A stretch of 64,000 bases of DNA. It comes from Congeria kusceri (Eukaryota; Mollusca; Bivalvia; Myida; Dreissenidae). The position numbers and the translations under genes were made by a program. The notes beneath the pieces were generated by a model. It saw only the letters and a program-made list of their open reading frames with translations, searched no databases and had not been told where the DNA came from. The stretch lies in NCBI GenBank assembly GCA_027627225.1, contig CM051033.1, forward strand, positions 46,712,016 through 46,776,015, read 5' to 3'. How positions within the stretch are numbered: the first letter of the stretch is position 1; the number at the start of each line of letters is the position of its first letter. Below, in pieces: positions 13,804 through 24,639 of the stretch.

Positions 13804-14584
13804 TTCAAATAGGTTATGAAATAACAAACAGAACGCCAGTATATTTATTTTTTTATGCACGTTATGTTTATCCATGACAGTCCTTAAATGTGTCATCAGT
13901 GTTTGTCAATAGAAAACGTATAGGCAATATTTAGAAGTTTTAATGTATATACGGAATTGCATAGAGTAGCCAGTTCAGTATGTTACATAATATTATTGTG
14001 TGTTTGTAGTACAGTATATCTTTGCAATAAGAATAATAATACTTTAATTTAACTTTATTTGTTTCAGGTAACTATGACAAACAGAATCTGGAATGCCACA
14101 CCCCGATTTTCCAGGGGATTATTCAACTGATTGTAGTATTCCTTTTTGAATTAGCATATTGGTACACACAACACCACTTATGTAATTGCATTTATAAAAA
14201 AATATATAAATATTATGTAATGTGTGATCAAGTTAAGTAATATTATTAATTGTCCAAATTCAAGTGAATATATTAAAAATAATAAGGTTAATAAATTGTT
14301 GTTATCATAACAGATGGTTGTTGATGGATTGTCATAAGTATTTAGTAATCACACATCTGTGCGCATAAGTTGCCAGTCGAAACATCCTCGGGCAAAACAT
14401 CCATTGGTGCGAAACATTCCGCAACCTACAGACAGAGGAAAATTGATCCATTGGTGACCTGAATAATTTTCTTCGTCGATTCAGTCTGCCGGGCTATGAC
14501 CTTTGACTGATTTGTGATTTTGTGTAAAACCACTGCGGGAAGTAGCTATATATATTCTATAGAAAAATTGTTCATTGTGACATT
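13804..14584. other. Intergenic DNA, no gene seen
   Basis: AT-rich; nothing recognised before the PHD-like relic. Confidence 0.4.
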
Positions 14585-14735
14585 GGAACCAGCATTAACT
14601 GTGACTGTCCAAGTTCCTGTTCAGAATGGGTACACTGGAAATGTCTGGGTTATCAGCCCAACTCAATAGCTGGTGATGAACCTGCTTTGTATTTTTACTG
14701 AACTGTACGAAAACTTGTGAAAAAGTGACTAAGTA
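14585..14735 (+). pseudogene. Decayed PHD-finger-like fragment
   Basis: In the frame through 14600 the translation contains NCDCPSSCSEWVHWKCLGYQ, followed by a short linker and GDEP. The order Cys-x-Cys, Cys-x-x-Trp-x-His-x-x-Cys-Leu-Gly and a GDEPW-like turn resembles the second half of a PHD zinc finger. The expected closing W-x-C-x-x-C is broken: TGA at 14698-14700 ends the frame, and the KLVKK-like continuation needs a frame change. No flanking exon was found. It is most likely an isolated relic, possibly carried by a transposon. Family assignment is by eye. Confidence 0.45.
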
Positions 14736-15094
14736 CTGGTTCTTACACAGGAATATACTAATGAAAACATTTCAATGCTTTGAGCATTACTAATGCATTT
14801 CTTGTGATACTTGTTTCAGTATAATTGAATACTTTTTATGTTATTTTGTTTATTTGTGTGCTGTGGATGTGATTTTGATATGCTTTATAATTATAGCTTA
14901 TGATTAAAAGAGAATACCCCGGTGACATGGACTTTTTTCTTGTTGTGTTGTTGATTAAGTGAAGATAATTAAGCTGCATATATTCTTTATGATGGTAGTA
15001 GTAGGACACAGGTCTATTTTGTGGAAATGCAGGACTCATCCTGTATATACTGCAGCCAAATCTATTGCAATTACAGACTTTACGGCGGTCAGTT
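14736..15094. other. Intergenic DNA, no gene seen
   Basis: Nothing recognised apart from a possible 3' continuation of the SINE that follows. Confidence 0.35.
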
Positions 15095-15330
15095 AACCTA
15101 CTCACTTTTCCTGGGCAAGCTTAGCCGATCTAAGCGGTTGACCAGTACCAAATGTACATACTTTAATGAAAGTAACTACTGACCTTCTTGAAGCAGAGGC
15201 AGGGAGAGAATGGCCATAGACATTATTTCATGACCAATCCCACACAAGTTATGTGGCCGGACAGGGGCTCGAACTCGCGAACACCAGGATTGACAGTCCA
15301 GCTCTCTACCAACTAAGCTAGCTGGACTCG
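15095..15330 (-). mobile_element. tRNA-derived SINE (tRNA-Asp-like head)
   Basis: Read on the minus strand from 15330, the head has an A-box-like TAGCTTAGTTGGTAGAGAGC, an anticodon loop CTGTCAA (anticodon GTC, Asp) closed by a mostly paired stem, and a B-box GAGTTCGAGCC. The T-stem does not pair properly, so it is not a functional tRNA. A ~150-bp tRNA-unrelated body follows, containing ATTGGTCATGAAATAATG and TTCAAGAAGGTCAGTAG. This architecture is that of a SINE transcribed by RNA polymerase III. Confidence 0.75.
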
Positions 15331-15911
15331 TTTTGTATTCAGGTTGCAATTGTCAAAAGAAAAAATCATATAAAAATGATATACACATTAAATTAATATA
15401 TCTGTGAGAAACCCCATTCATCAAATCAAATAACACTAATTTTCTGGGTCATTGAAAATGTACTCAATGTTGGGCTATTTTTTTACACATTTAGTACATG
15501 GTAAATGTGTAAAAAATTGACCTGTTAATTGTTTTAAAAATAGGTGGGTGGAGTTTTTCAAAGTAGCATGTTAAAAGAGTTTGTATGGTTTACTTCTAAC
15601 CGTAGGTTTGGTGTGGTGTTTCTTGTTCATTTTTGCCTATTTTGACACACTACTTGTGTGACCATTAATTAATACTGTTATCCAGCCAGGTCTTAAGTAT
15701 GTGTGTGAACGTTAAAATCGTATTTTAAAGCAATACGTCTTCATACAACGTTAATTAATTGTTTATTCTGAGTTTTATTAGCAGTTTATGCGAAACTGCA
15801 TTAGCAGCTGTTCGATGTTTACTTTACAGCGAGAACACGGAACCCCCCTGACCTCAAAATCTCGCGTTATCTCGCCAGTCTCGTTACGCGTGATTTAACA
15901 ATGACGAAATC
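15331..15911. other. Intergenic DNA, no gene seen
   Basis: No feature recognised. Confidence 0.4.
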
Positions 15912-16418
15912 GTGAATAAGACCACTTAATTAATGCGCTACATCGGTTATATTTTACTCGTTGCGAAACTGTTATTTCTTGTTACCCATTCTTATTCTGA
16001 ATATTTTGACAACAAATTACTGCAGTGTATTATTTTTAAGTGTAGTGTGGAAAATCGAGAGCAAGCATCGTATGACCTACTTTTTATCTCAGTAGGCTAC
16101 AAATCACTAACAATCGATGCTCCTAATTACCACGCTTCATCGGTTGTTCTGCATGGATCGTTGCAGACTGACTTGTTAACTGGTACGTACACAATTCCGT
16201 TTGCATTAGATAATTAGCTTGAAATAAATATTTTTTATTATGATGTCGTATACTATTGAATAAGAAGCCATATTATATCAAGTATACAGGTGGGAAATCA
16301 ACCTTCATTGAAACAAATGCTACCTTTTTAGCAAAAGTGCGCTCATAATTCACATGTTTTAGTTTCTTTTTTCGCCAACAGTCTTTCTACGCTGGCAGCG
16401 TTTTGAATTGTCTTAACC
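15912..16418. repeat. Dispersed family, copy c (3' part only)
   Basis: Matches copy a from AATAAGACCACTTAATTAAT to GGCAGCGTTTTGAATT. It ends about 175 bp upstream of the folate-receptor-like start codon, so it is the immediate 5' flank of that gene. Confidence 0.8.
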
Positions 16419-16594
16419 AAATCAATAACGCAATCGCAGTCGATGACAGTCGGTTCTCTTAGAATTCCTCGATGATAGTCTAGAGCGGTACCGTATATGG
16501 AAATATTACGGACTCACTCGAAGAGTTCGACGGAATTTACCGATATTTGGCTGTTTGTGCACCGACGATCGATCTTAAAGCCAGTCTGAACAAA

Positions 16595-16715
16595 ATGGAT
16601 ACAGAAGCTGTGTGGGTTTCGGTGTGCATTTTAGTCATGCTGTGTCTGGATACGGCGAATGCAGGGGAAATAGTCATTGAATACTCGGAGGATATTAAAC
16701 CATGCACATACTTTG
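16595..16715 (+). CDS. Folate-receptor-like gene, exon 1 (signal peptide)
   Basis: ATG at 16595 opens a hydrophobic signal peptide (VSVCILVMLCL core). The exon ends TACTTTG before GTAAGC, leaving phase 1. Upstream in-frame sequence has no other ATG, so this start is preferred. Confidence 0.8.
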
Positions 16716-19700
16716 GTAAGCTATGTGTGATTTGAGGAATTACTGAAGTCTCTACAAATGTGTACATTGGTCTTTCATTCTTGTGCAGGGGACACTTACA
16801 CTCTCTGGTGTGAATTTGACATTTTGAATATGCTATAAAAAGTTAACAAATATGGTAGTGCCTTTCGCTATGTAATCGACGAGCTGGCATCTATCTTGCA
16901 TCTTGGCTTCTATTGAATTTGAATACATGCAGCGATTTTACTGTATGTTATCTCTGAATACAAACTATTTTATTACATTCCTTATTACAGGATATACGAA
17001 ACGCATATACATTAATAACTTTATTGTTGTGTTGCGAATATTATTATAATTATTATTATTACAGAATTATGCTTGTGGATATATTTACAACAAACTTAAA
17101 AAGGAGTGCATGTCATTACACATTTATATTTGTCGTTCTCAGGCTTTAAAGTCGGTACAAATATTGTCATACTAGAACTTACTAAAATCCATATTTAAGC
17201 GAACACTATTTTCGTATGTGCATTGATAAATGACTGTTGCACTATAGGTTGAAGTATTGATTCCATTCAATACGTGCATTGTAAGCAAATACCATTCACA
17301 CTACTAAGAAAATGTTATATAATTATAACAATTAACTCGTTCAGTTAAATAAATTAATAATTGATATAATTATTGTGTGCATACCATATTTACCATATTT
17401 TGCCTTAGGTGAAAGCCACGACAGTACACCTATCGTGCGATTTTTTGGGACAGTGGCTGCACGAACATTCTAGATTAGCTAAAATTGTGTGATTCCGTGC
17501 ATAATAAAAAACACACAATAAAATTCATTGTTCCATCTTACACGTTTGAGCTATTTTATAGTAAACTTTATTGCTATAGAGGGTAAGAGGCGCGCGAAGT
17601 ACGAACCGGGCCTGGTGAACTGCTCGTGGTACTCGAGCAGCTCGTGCTGCAAGCGGACTGAGGTGACCTCCGTGTTCGCCTCCAACATGATGCCTCTGTA
17701 CCGCGCCTCCAGCGACTGTCGCAACAGGATCAACTACATGATGTGCTACTTCTGTAGTCCAGAGCAGTTCCACTGGTATAAAGAGTAAGTAGACGTACAT
17801 ATGTGTGTGTGTTTCGAAGTTTATGAGGTCCTTCCATGCCTGAGGCTGCATTATGTGAGGACCCAGAGTGTGTCCCAGCACTCCTACCTAATTAACTTAC
17901 TAGAGACTCACGAAAGTTGGGGCGAATTTTGAATCATAGCTGCAATTTCCAGCTATTTATTTTTAACTGAGATATTTAATTTTGGTGTGGTCTTGTGCTG
18001 TGGGGCGAAACCTGAATACCCGGAGGAAACCCCACCTGTCCGGTATGGTGACCACTAACGCGTGTACCAACCACTGCGCTAGCAGAGTTTGATCCCTACT
18101 CGGGGCGAGTTTGAATGATTGAATGATCTTAAAAGTTTTACCCAGGAAACGGACTTGAAATTGTCTCTGTAAGCTTCCGGTTGTCGACACAATCGAGCTA
18201 AAATAAATAGGTTTAAATAGTGACTAAGATATTGGGAGTAACTGAAATAAAGGGAGAGTGAGAGAGACAATTAATTAAAAGAACGCCCGACATGGTTGAA
18301 ATGCATGAATGGAAAAAAACTGATGACGTGGACAAAATAAGATTTGCAGCGACTGTCATATCTGGATCAACTACTTGATGTGCGACTTCTGCAGCCCGGA
18401 GCAGTTTCACTGGATTAAAGTGTAAGTTAATGTACATAGGAATTGAAAGAAAGTTAATGTATCTAGTAACTGGAAGAAAGATAAATAGAGACAGAAAGCT
18501 AGATTTAAAGTCTTGGATGAGAGAAAGAAAGACATAGAAGAAGACAGAACGACATTATGGTGGCATTGAACTGCAGTATGATAACCACTTAAGGTTCGTG
18601 AAAACATTCGTGTTAACTACTTTGCGTTCGCAAACAGATTCGTGTTGCCACTTATTTATCATGATTTGTATATGGATATTAAGAATATGTTTTCTGCAAG
18701 ATATTTTATTATTATACTAAATAGCCATTACGTGCCCAGAATAGACATTCGAAACATTTTCTTGGGGTTGCGAGGTCTTCCGAATTATCTTACTAACACG
18801 AATACTATAATTTTAATTATCTTACAACGCGAATCTTAACTAGATAATATTCGTGTTACCACTTAATTTGTGCTCGAGGTCTTCGGCATTATCTTACTAA
18901 CACAAATATTATCATCATAATTATCTGACAACGCAAATCTTAACTAGTTAATATTCATGTTACCACTTAATTCGGCGCGAGGTCTTCTTTGTCTTACTAA
19001 CACGAATATTATCATAATAATTATCTGACAACGCGAATCTTAACTAGATAATATTCGTGTTACCACTTAATTTGTGCGCGAGGTCTTCCACATTATGTAA
19101 CAAACACGAATAGTGTCATGGTATTATCTTAAAACGCAAATCTTAACTAGATAATATTCGTGTTACCACTTAATTTTCATGTATTGCAAAGGTATTTGCA
19201 AACTAATTCTTGTTGCCAGTTATTTAACATGAATGTTATCATGATAATTATCTTACAACGAGATTCTTACCTAGATAATATTCGTGTTACCACTTAATTT
19301 GTGCTCGAGGTCTTCGGCATTATCTTACTAACAAATATTATCATGATAATTATCTGACAATACAAATCTAAACTTGTAAATATTCGTGTTACCATTTAAT
19401 TTGTGCGGGAGGTATTCGCATTACATTATTTACACGAATATTATCATGATAATTATCTGACAAGGCGAATCTTAACTAAATAATATTCTTGTTACCACTG
19501 ATTTCGTCGCGAGGTCTTCTTTTGTCTTACTAACACGAATATTATCATGATAATTATCTGACAACGCGAATCTTAACTAGATAACATTCGTGTTAGCACT
19601 CAATTTGTGCGCGAGGTCTTCCACGTTGTCTTACAAACACAAATAGTATCATGGAAAATATCTTACAACGCGAATCTAAACTATATAATATTCGTGTTAC

Positions 19701-20952
19701 CACTTAATTTTCATGTATTGCAAATGTATTTGCAAACTAATTCTTGTTGCCAGTTATCTAACACGAATGTTGTCATGATAATTATCGTACAACGCAAACC
19801 TTATCTAGTTAATATTCGCTATACCACTTAATTTTCATGTATCGCAAATGTATTCGCAAACCAATTCGTGTTGCTAACACGAATATTGTCATGATTATTA
19901 TCGTACAACGCGATTTTTAGCTAGTTAATATTTGTGATACTACATAAGTTTTTATTTACTGGTATGATTAATACTTGCAAAATTATTATGCTAAATAAAG
20001 GTGTCTGTCGATATTGCAGAGGGAAGGTGCATGTGTGCGAGTCCTTCTGTAAGAGCATCCACACCGAGTGCAGGGAGGCCTTCTACAACGGCAAACGAAT
20101 AGGTAACTGTCATAGATGTCGTCATACCATCTTGGAATAGGGATCGTCCTATACTGGGAAACCATGCAGGAACTAACTTTCTACGTGTACACCGATCTAC
20201 TTTAAGTACTACGATATTGAGGCCTGGGCATACTCATTAAGATCATGAGGACACTTATGTTACACTTAATTAATTTTTTCTATGTAAAAAATGAATACAT
20301 TCTTTTTGTTTACAATGTATTCTGTACCCCAACAAAATCGTAAATAATGTTAATGAAAAAGCCGTAAGTTATTTTCTTCGAGGAGCTTTATGTCTTGTCT
20401 TGTCTTTATGGAAACAGGTCCATGTATCCGTGCTGTGAAAATGGTCAGTGTTTCGGTGGCTTTGTATTGGCGATAAGATTTCTCAGTTTTACTTAAATAT
20501 TCACATATACTTAAATATTAACTTATAATATATTTTAATTATTTGATGAATTGCCTTTTTAGCTACATGGTAACATGGTTCATACAAAATGATATCATTT
20601 ATGTTGTATTTTGTATGTCTTTATAATACTACTTTGTATTTATATCCCATAAACGTTTGTAATGATAGTGTTAGTAATTGGTTTTACCCAGTACGAAAAA
20701 GGTTTTTACTTTGTATTTCTTAAAAAAACAACAACATTTATATCCCAAATACTTTGGCTTCTAGGAGACGAATACAGGAACGGCACAGCATTCTGTGAGG
20801 CGCAGAACTTCCAGGTTACCAATAGTAAATCTTGCTTTAAGTTCGACGCCAATGTGTTCGACGGGAGCCCTACTCTACATATATCACTTCCAGTGTTAGG
20901 CACTTTAGTTTTTGTCGCGTTTTCCACGATCACAAGACTTTCGTTAGTTTGA
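16595..20952 (+). CDS. Secreted, probably GPI-anchored folate-receptor-like cysteine-rich protein (4 exons)
   Basis: Joining 16595-16715, 17580-17784, 20020-20102 and 20765-20952 gives 198 residues with matching phases (1, 2, 1) and GT-AG introns. Residues 1-23 form a signal peptide ending LDTANA. The mature part has 12 cysteines, including CC at 63-64, CYFCSPEQFHWY at 96-107, CESFCKSIHTEC at 115-126, FCEAQNF at 146-152 and SCF at 159-161. This spacing is that of the folate-receptor-like domain, also found in riboflavin-binding proteins and HHIP-like proteins. NCS (54) and NGT (142) are possible N-glycosylation sites. After Asp-Gly-Ser at 169-171 a hydrophobic tail runs to the stop, as in a GPI-attachment signal. 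Ligand is unknown; folate binding is not implied. It is shorter than vertebrate folate receptors (about 250). A possible AATAAA lies at 21523. Confidence 0.85.
16716..17579. other. Intron 1 of the folate-receptor-like gene
   Basis: Begins GTAAGC and ends TTGCTATAG. AT-rich. Its 3' part near 17390-17460 is related to sequence upstream of the pseudogene at about 28640-28700. Confidence 0.75.
17580..17784 (+). CDS. Folate-receptor-like gene, exon 2
   Basis: 205 nt encoding residues 41-108, with the CC pair and CYFCSPEQFHWYK. Donor is GTAAGT, leaving phase 2. The exon is distinctly GC-richer than its introns. Its last ~70 nt are duplicated at 18350 and 28702. Confidence 0.9.
17965..18105 (-). 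mobile_element. tRNA-related SINE fragment in intron 2
   Basis: On the minus strand it reads CTAGCGCAGTGGTTGGTACA (A-box-like), then GTGGTCACCATACCGG, GGTTTCCTCCGGGTATTCAG and CCCACAGCACAAGACCACAC. I recognise this as a widespread molluscan SINE signature from memory. The 5' end lies near 18105. Confidence 0.65.
18350..18421 (+). pseudogene. Duplicated exon-2 fragment inside intron 2
   Basis: 72 nt encode residues equivalent to 86-109 of the protein (DCHIWINYLMCDFCSPEQ and on). It is preceded by TTTGCAG and followed by a GTAAGT donor. It enters and leaves in phase 2, so inclusion between exons 2 and 3 would keep the frame and add 24 residues. The acceptor lacks a pyrimidine tract (AAAATAAGATTTGCAG). 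It is probably a relic of tandem exon duplication, but a cassette exon cannot be excluded. Confidence 0.6.
18600..19945. repeat. Intronic minisatellite, ~105-bp unit, about 12 diverged copies
   Basis: Each unit holds TTCGTGTTACCACTTAATTT, then GCGCGAGGTCTTC, CTTACTAACACGAATATTAT, the palindrome AATTATCATGATAATT (variants), and CAACGCGAATCTTAACTAGA. It fills most of intron 2 between the exon-2 relic and exon 3. Confidence 0.85.
20020..20102 (+). CDS. Folate-receptor-like gene, exon 3
   Basis: 83 nt between ATATTGCAG and GTAACT encode CESFCKSIHTEC and FYNGKRI. Phase 2 in, phase 1 out. The whole exon with both splice sites is duplicated at 29481-29563. Confidence 0.88.
20103..20764. other. Intron 3 of the folate-receptor-like gene
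   Basis: Begins GTAACTGTCATAGATG and ends TTGGCTTCTAG. Its first ~170 bp are duplicated after the pseudogene exon at 29564. Confidence 0.75.
20765..20952 (+). CDS. Folate-receptor-like gene, last exon
   Basis: Encodes DEYRNGTAFCEAQNFQV, a final cysteine (SCFKF) and the hydrophobic C-terminal tail, then TGA at 20950-20952. A MITE copy begins 22 bp after the stop, so the 3' UTR is either very short or contains that element. Confidence 0.85.
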
Positions 20953-20974
20953 GAAGACTGACCATTAAAGATAT

Positions 20975-21237
20975 GAGGCGTGTCTCGTGGGAAACCCGGG
21001 CTTAATGCATGTGCGTTATGTGTTGTCCCGGATTAGCCTGTGCACGTAGTACGCAGTCCGCCCATGATAATCCTGGAGTACACCTTTCGCTTTTATGGTA
21101 TTTTCTGTTTCAAGGAAGTCTCTTCTAAACATAAATTCACTGTATGCGTAAAATGTCGTGAGGAATAAGCCTGTGCGGCTGATCCAGGAAGGCACTTTAC
21201 GCACATGCATTTCGCCCAGATTTTCCACGACACACCT
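20975..21237. mobile_element. MITE-like palindromic repeat, copy 3
   Basis: Same family as 151-410 (AGGCGTGTCTCGTGGGAAA ... TTTTCCACGACACACCT). It sits just after the folate-receptor-like stop codon. Confidence 0.75.
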
Positions 21238-21662
21238 TATATATTAAATGTGTAAACGAAACTCTGGACCTATAGTTTGTTACCAAAGATGGTTGCTTAT
21301 TTTTGTCATGTATGCTTGCAGATATCTCTGGCAGCAGATGTAAGCTGTAGTTTCCATAGAAACTGGTTTTTAAATTTTAAAGAGTTTGATATGACTTTAT
21401 CATGTCTGTGTTCAAGTTTACGTTTACGACATCATACAAAGGTATCCATACTATATCTTGAGATAGTATGGTACTGGTTAAGAAAAGGAGAGCTTTGCAA
21501 ATTGAATGACATTGTACTTAGCAATAAAACAGCATATGTGTCATCCTAGTAACTGTAATACTCTGTAGGATTTGTTGTTTGGTCTATACTCACTAGTTTG
21601 GAAAGATAGATCTAGATTCAGAAAATGTACAGGGTGCTACTCAAAAGAAGCAGTGGAGCGAT
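21238..21662. other. 3' flank of the folate-receptor-like gene
   Basis: No exon recognised. AATAAA at 21523-21528 is a possible polyadenylation signal. From about 21597 the sequence is paralogous to 29888 onward. Confidence 0.4.
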
Positions 21663-21707
21663 GGGGGGGGGGGGGGGGGGGGGGGCGGGGGGCGGGGGGG
21701 GGGCGGG
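21663..21707. repeat. G-tract (about 45 bp, three C interruptions)
   Basis: Almost pure G on the + strand. Potential G-quadruplex former and a likely sequencing or assembly error point. Confidence 0.9.
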
Positions 21708-22224
21708 TTTGCAGACCAGCAATCGACATTTTCTGATTATATGATAAAATAAAAGATTTTAACAGTTAATGCTTCTATTATATATAAAAATAATTAAATA
21801 TTTTCAAACATGATTTGGTTTATCATTGTACATTTGTGATCAGATACACAATTTCAAAATATATTTAACATTTATCTCCTGACCAGCCCATAGATGTCAG
21901 CAGGGGGAACCAAAAATGAGTTTGGTGCAGCACCCTGATATTTTGCTCTGGATCTTTCCCTAGTCTAAGGTTCTGTATACCTGGTGCCCATGTTTTAGAA
22001 AGGTAGTCTGTGACATGAATGATACGAATAAGATGGGAAATAGTTGTGTTTATCCTTTTGTTGGACATGTATAATTAGTTTGTCTTCTAGATCTGCCATT
22101 TTATTTGATCATATATTATGTGTTTTTAACATCAAACTGCTGAATCTCAACATACAGAAAACATTGAATGAAGAAGGGACTTTGATAAACAAAAATAAAA
22201 TAAGATTATATTATATATGTCCTT

Positions 22225-22445
22225 GTTATTCTTAGAACAACGACAACGATATAAGCCAAAACAATGAAATGAAGAAGAACACCAACAACAGAAACAAACA
22301 CAATAACTCCGAGAACAACAACGTCAGCAACATAAAACAACGACAACGACAGAAACAAACACAATAACATAGAGAACAACAACGTCAGCAACATAAATTT
22401 AAAAAAAAACGACAATGACGACGACAACCGGTACCAACAACAAGA
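22225..22445. repeat. CAACGA/ACAACA-rich low-complexity tract with 61-bp tandem
   Basis: Purine-rich AAC/ACG sequence. A ~61-bp unit beginning GAAACAAACACAATAAC and containing GAGAACAACAACGTCAGCAA occurs at 22291 and again at 22352. A paralogous tract is at 30385-30560. Confidence 0.75.
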
Positions 22446-23010
22446 ATAACTGCACTTATTCCTATGTTGTTTTTTTGTATTCCTTATGTTCCTTAATCTC
22501 ACTGGTAATTTAGCTTTCAGTCAATAATATTTTGTCAAACAAATAACCCATAAAATAATATTTACATTGCATAGGCATTTTAATAAGGAAAGGCTATGCA
22601 TTCATACTCGTATGAACGCAGTGCCTCATCACCGGCGTAGTAATATCTGTGTGTCCTTTATGCAAATTATATTTCGACATGTTATTCTTATATACATGAA
22701 CTAAGATATCTTATAGTGATCATTGTTAATCGTTTTTTTTTTGCATTTATTGTTAACGTTTGATTCAAGGTTTTTATAATTAATAATAATTAATTAACAT
22801 TTTTTGCCTATTATACTTTATACAATAATCAATTTGACATTTTTTCACTTTTACGGGATATGATTCTTTCATTCAAGGTCTACAATTGTTATTTATGGTA
22901 AGTCGACGAAAACCAGTACAAACAACAGTAATAACCACACTTGTATCTAAGAGATTCTTTGCTTTCCTTACGTTCCATAATCTCACTGGTAATTCTAGCT
23001 TTCCGTCAAT
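22446..23010. repeat. Paralogous flank holding two single 49-bp-unit ancestors
   Basis: TTCCTTA.GTTCC.TAATCTCACTGGTAATT.TAGCTTTC with TCAATA.TATTTTGTCA occurs near 22465-22540 and again near 22950-23020. The same text brackets the 14-copy array at 30582-31267, where the unit is amplified. Confidence 0.65.
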
Positions 23011-23269
23011 AGTATTTTGTCACACATAAAATATTAATACGTATAAACCTATAGTTCATGTAGCCGTAATTGAATACGACTTTTAATACTTCTAATCAAT
23101 AGCAGTTCAGGGGTCGATAATGTAAAGACAACATCGTTTTTATCGTTGGAAATTAGTTATAGCGATTTATAGTTTTATTATTTGTCGTTTGGCGCATTAC
23201 TGTTCACCATTCGTTTCAAAGCATAAATAGTATTACTCAAAATCAAGTATTCCGAATTTTAATATAAAG

Positions 23270-24394
23270 AGCGAGCATTCATTTCATTGTTGGCTTCATT
23301 TCTAGAGTACTGGTTCTTTTATGGCTGATTATTACAGATATGTACATTTCCATATACTCTTCCAATTGTTCTATTATTGGTTTTAATGTTATTTTGCGAT
23401 ATATATATCGCAAAATAACATTAAATCAGTTAATGTTAACAGATTCTGGATATAACCAAACATCGTTAAAACCTGATTCTTGCAAAAGATGCCGAACTTT
23501 AGAAGCCTATGATTTGGAGTTAGGGTTGTCACATGCTTCTTTACATTGTTTACGAATAATATTGCTTAGAATACAATTGGAAGATTTTCGTTGAACAATT
23601 TAATAAAATATTTTACTATTCTCAAATTACGACATATATACATTGGGTATCTACTTATTTCAGAATACAATGCATTTGAATGGGTAGACACATTTAGTAA
23701 CAATTTACAAAATTTACGTTGCACGCGCTCTATATTTTGCGCCCGAGTAAATCCCCAAGCCTCGCTTCCATAATTAAGAATAGAAGCAACATAGGAATCA
23801 AACAGATTAAACATTATTTTTATCGGTACATTCAAAGATTTCGTAACGCTAAATAACGAGTTCATCGCCCGAAGCGCTTTGGCAGTAGAGTATTTGTGGC
23901 CTGTATATATGCACCGTTGCATGATATTACGATACCTAGGTAATTAAAATTGTTTACTATTTCAATCGGGTTATTATTATACACCCATCTGTAGCCACTT
24001 GGTAATCGACCTTTATGGAAAATGACAATTTTTGTCTTATCGACGTTAACTGTTATGTTCCACTTATTACAATAGGCTAACAAATTGTTAAGCGAATATT
24101 GTAAACCCCCGCCCCCCCGCTGACTCAGAAATTAAAACTGCGTCGTCGGCAAACAATAACAGGTAAATTGATAACTGATCAATTGTTATGCCCGCATTTA
24201 TATCGCTTTGTAAGTGCAACACAATGTCGTTTACGAACAGAGAAAACATTATCGGAGAACTTATCTCCCCTTGTAATAAACCTATGTCTGATTCAAAAAA
24301 ATCAGAGATGCTATTCGTATTTTTAACACCCAATTTAATTCGATCATATAATGACCGAATTACGGACAATAATTTACCATCGATACCCTACTGA
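23270..24394 (-). pseudogene. LINE reverse transcriptase and C-terminal region, broken
   Basis: Pieces in order: SVIRSLYDRIKLGVK, GLLQGEISSPIMFSLFVNDI (the Q-G-x-x-x-S-P block), LLFADDAVLISES (the catalytic F/YADD block), WNITVNVDKTKIVIFHKG and FNYLGIVIS, then YGSEAWGFTRAQNIERVQRK and GFNDVWLYPESVNI. This is the standard order of RT palm, thumb and the post-RT region. The pieces are in different frames, with a frame break near 24088 and stop codons near 23500 and 23430. Confidence 0.85.
23382..23425. repeat. Perfect 44-bp palindrome inside the LINE 3' region
   Basis: Two 22-base arms with no spacer, centred between 23403 and 23404. Each half contains AATGTTATTTTGCGATATA or its complement. 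It could extrude as a cruciform. Confidence 0.95.
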
Positions 24395-24639
24395 ATAAGC
24401 TTAAACCAGAGGTGCATACGATCCGTTAAGTCATAAGCCTGTAAGTAATCGACAAAACAACAAAATATATATTTTTCTTTTTATCACATACTACCTGGCG
24501 CGTGTTATCGTTTCTTCTTAAATTAAAATTGTATAAAGCGTCCTTATAGTATTTACGTTTCCGTTCGCACTCCTCATTATACCATTTGTGTTTATTTTTG
24601 TCGTATGCATCGAATTTGTTTGTGTCAGATTTAACAGTG

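Noticed and set aside
15257..15330. Functional tRNA-Asp gene
   Set aside because: T-stem and acceptor stem are unpaired and a SINE body follows directly.
22206..22502. Hydrophobic 98-codon frame on the minus strand
   Set aside because: It is the complement of the AAC/ACG-rich low-complexity tract; the same artefact appears at 30364-30573.
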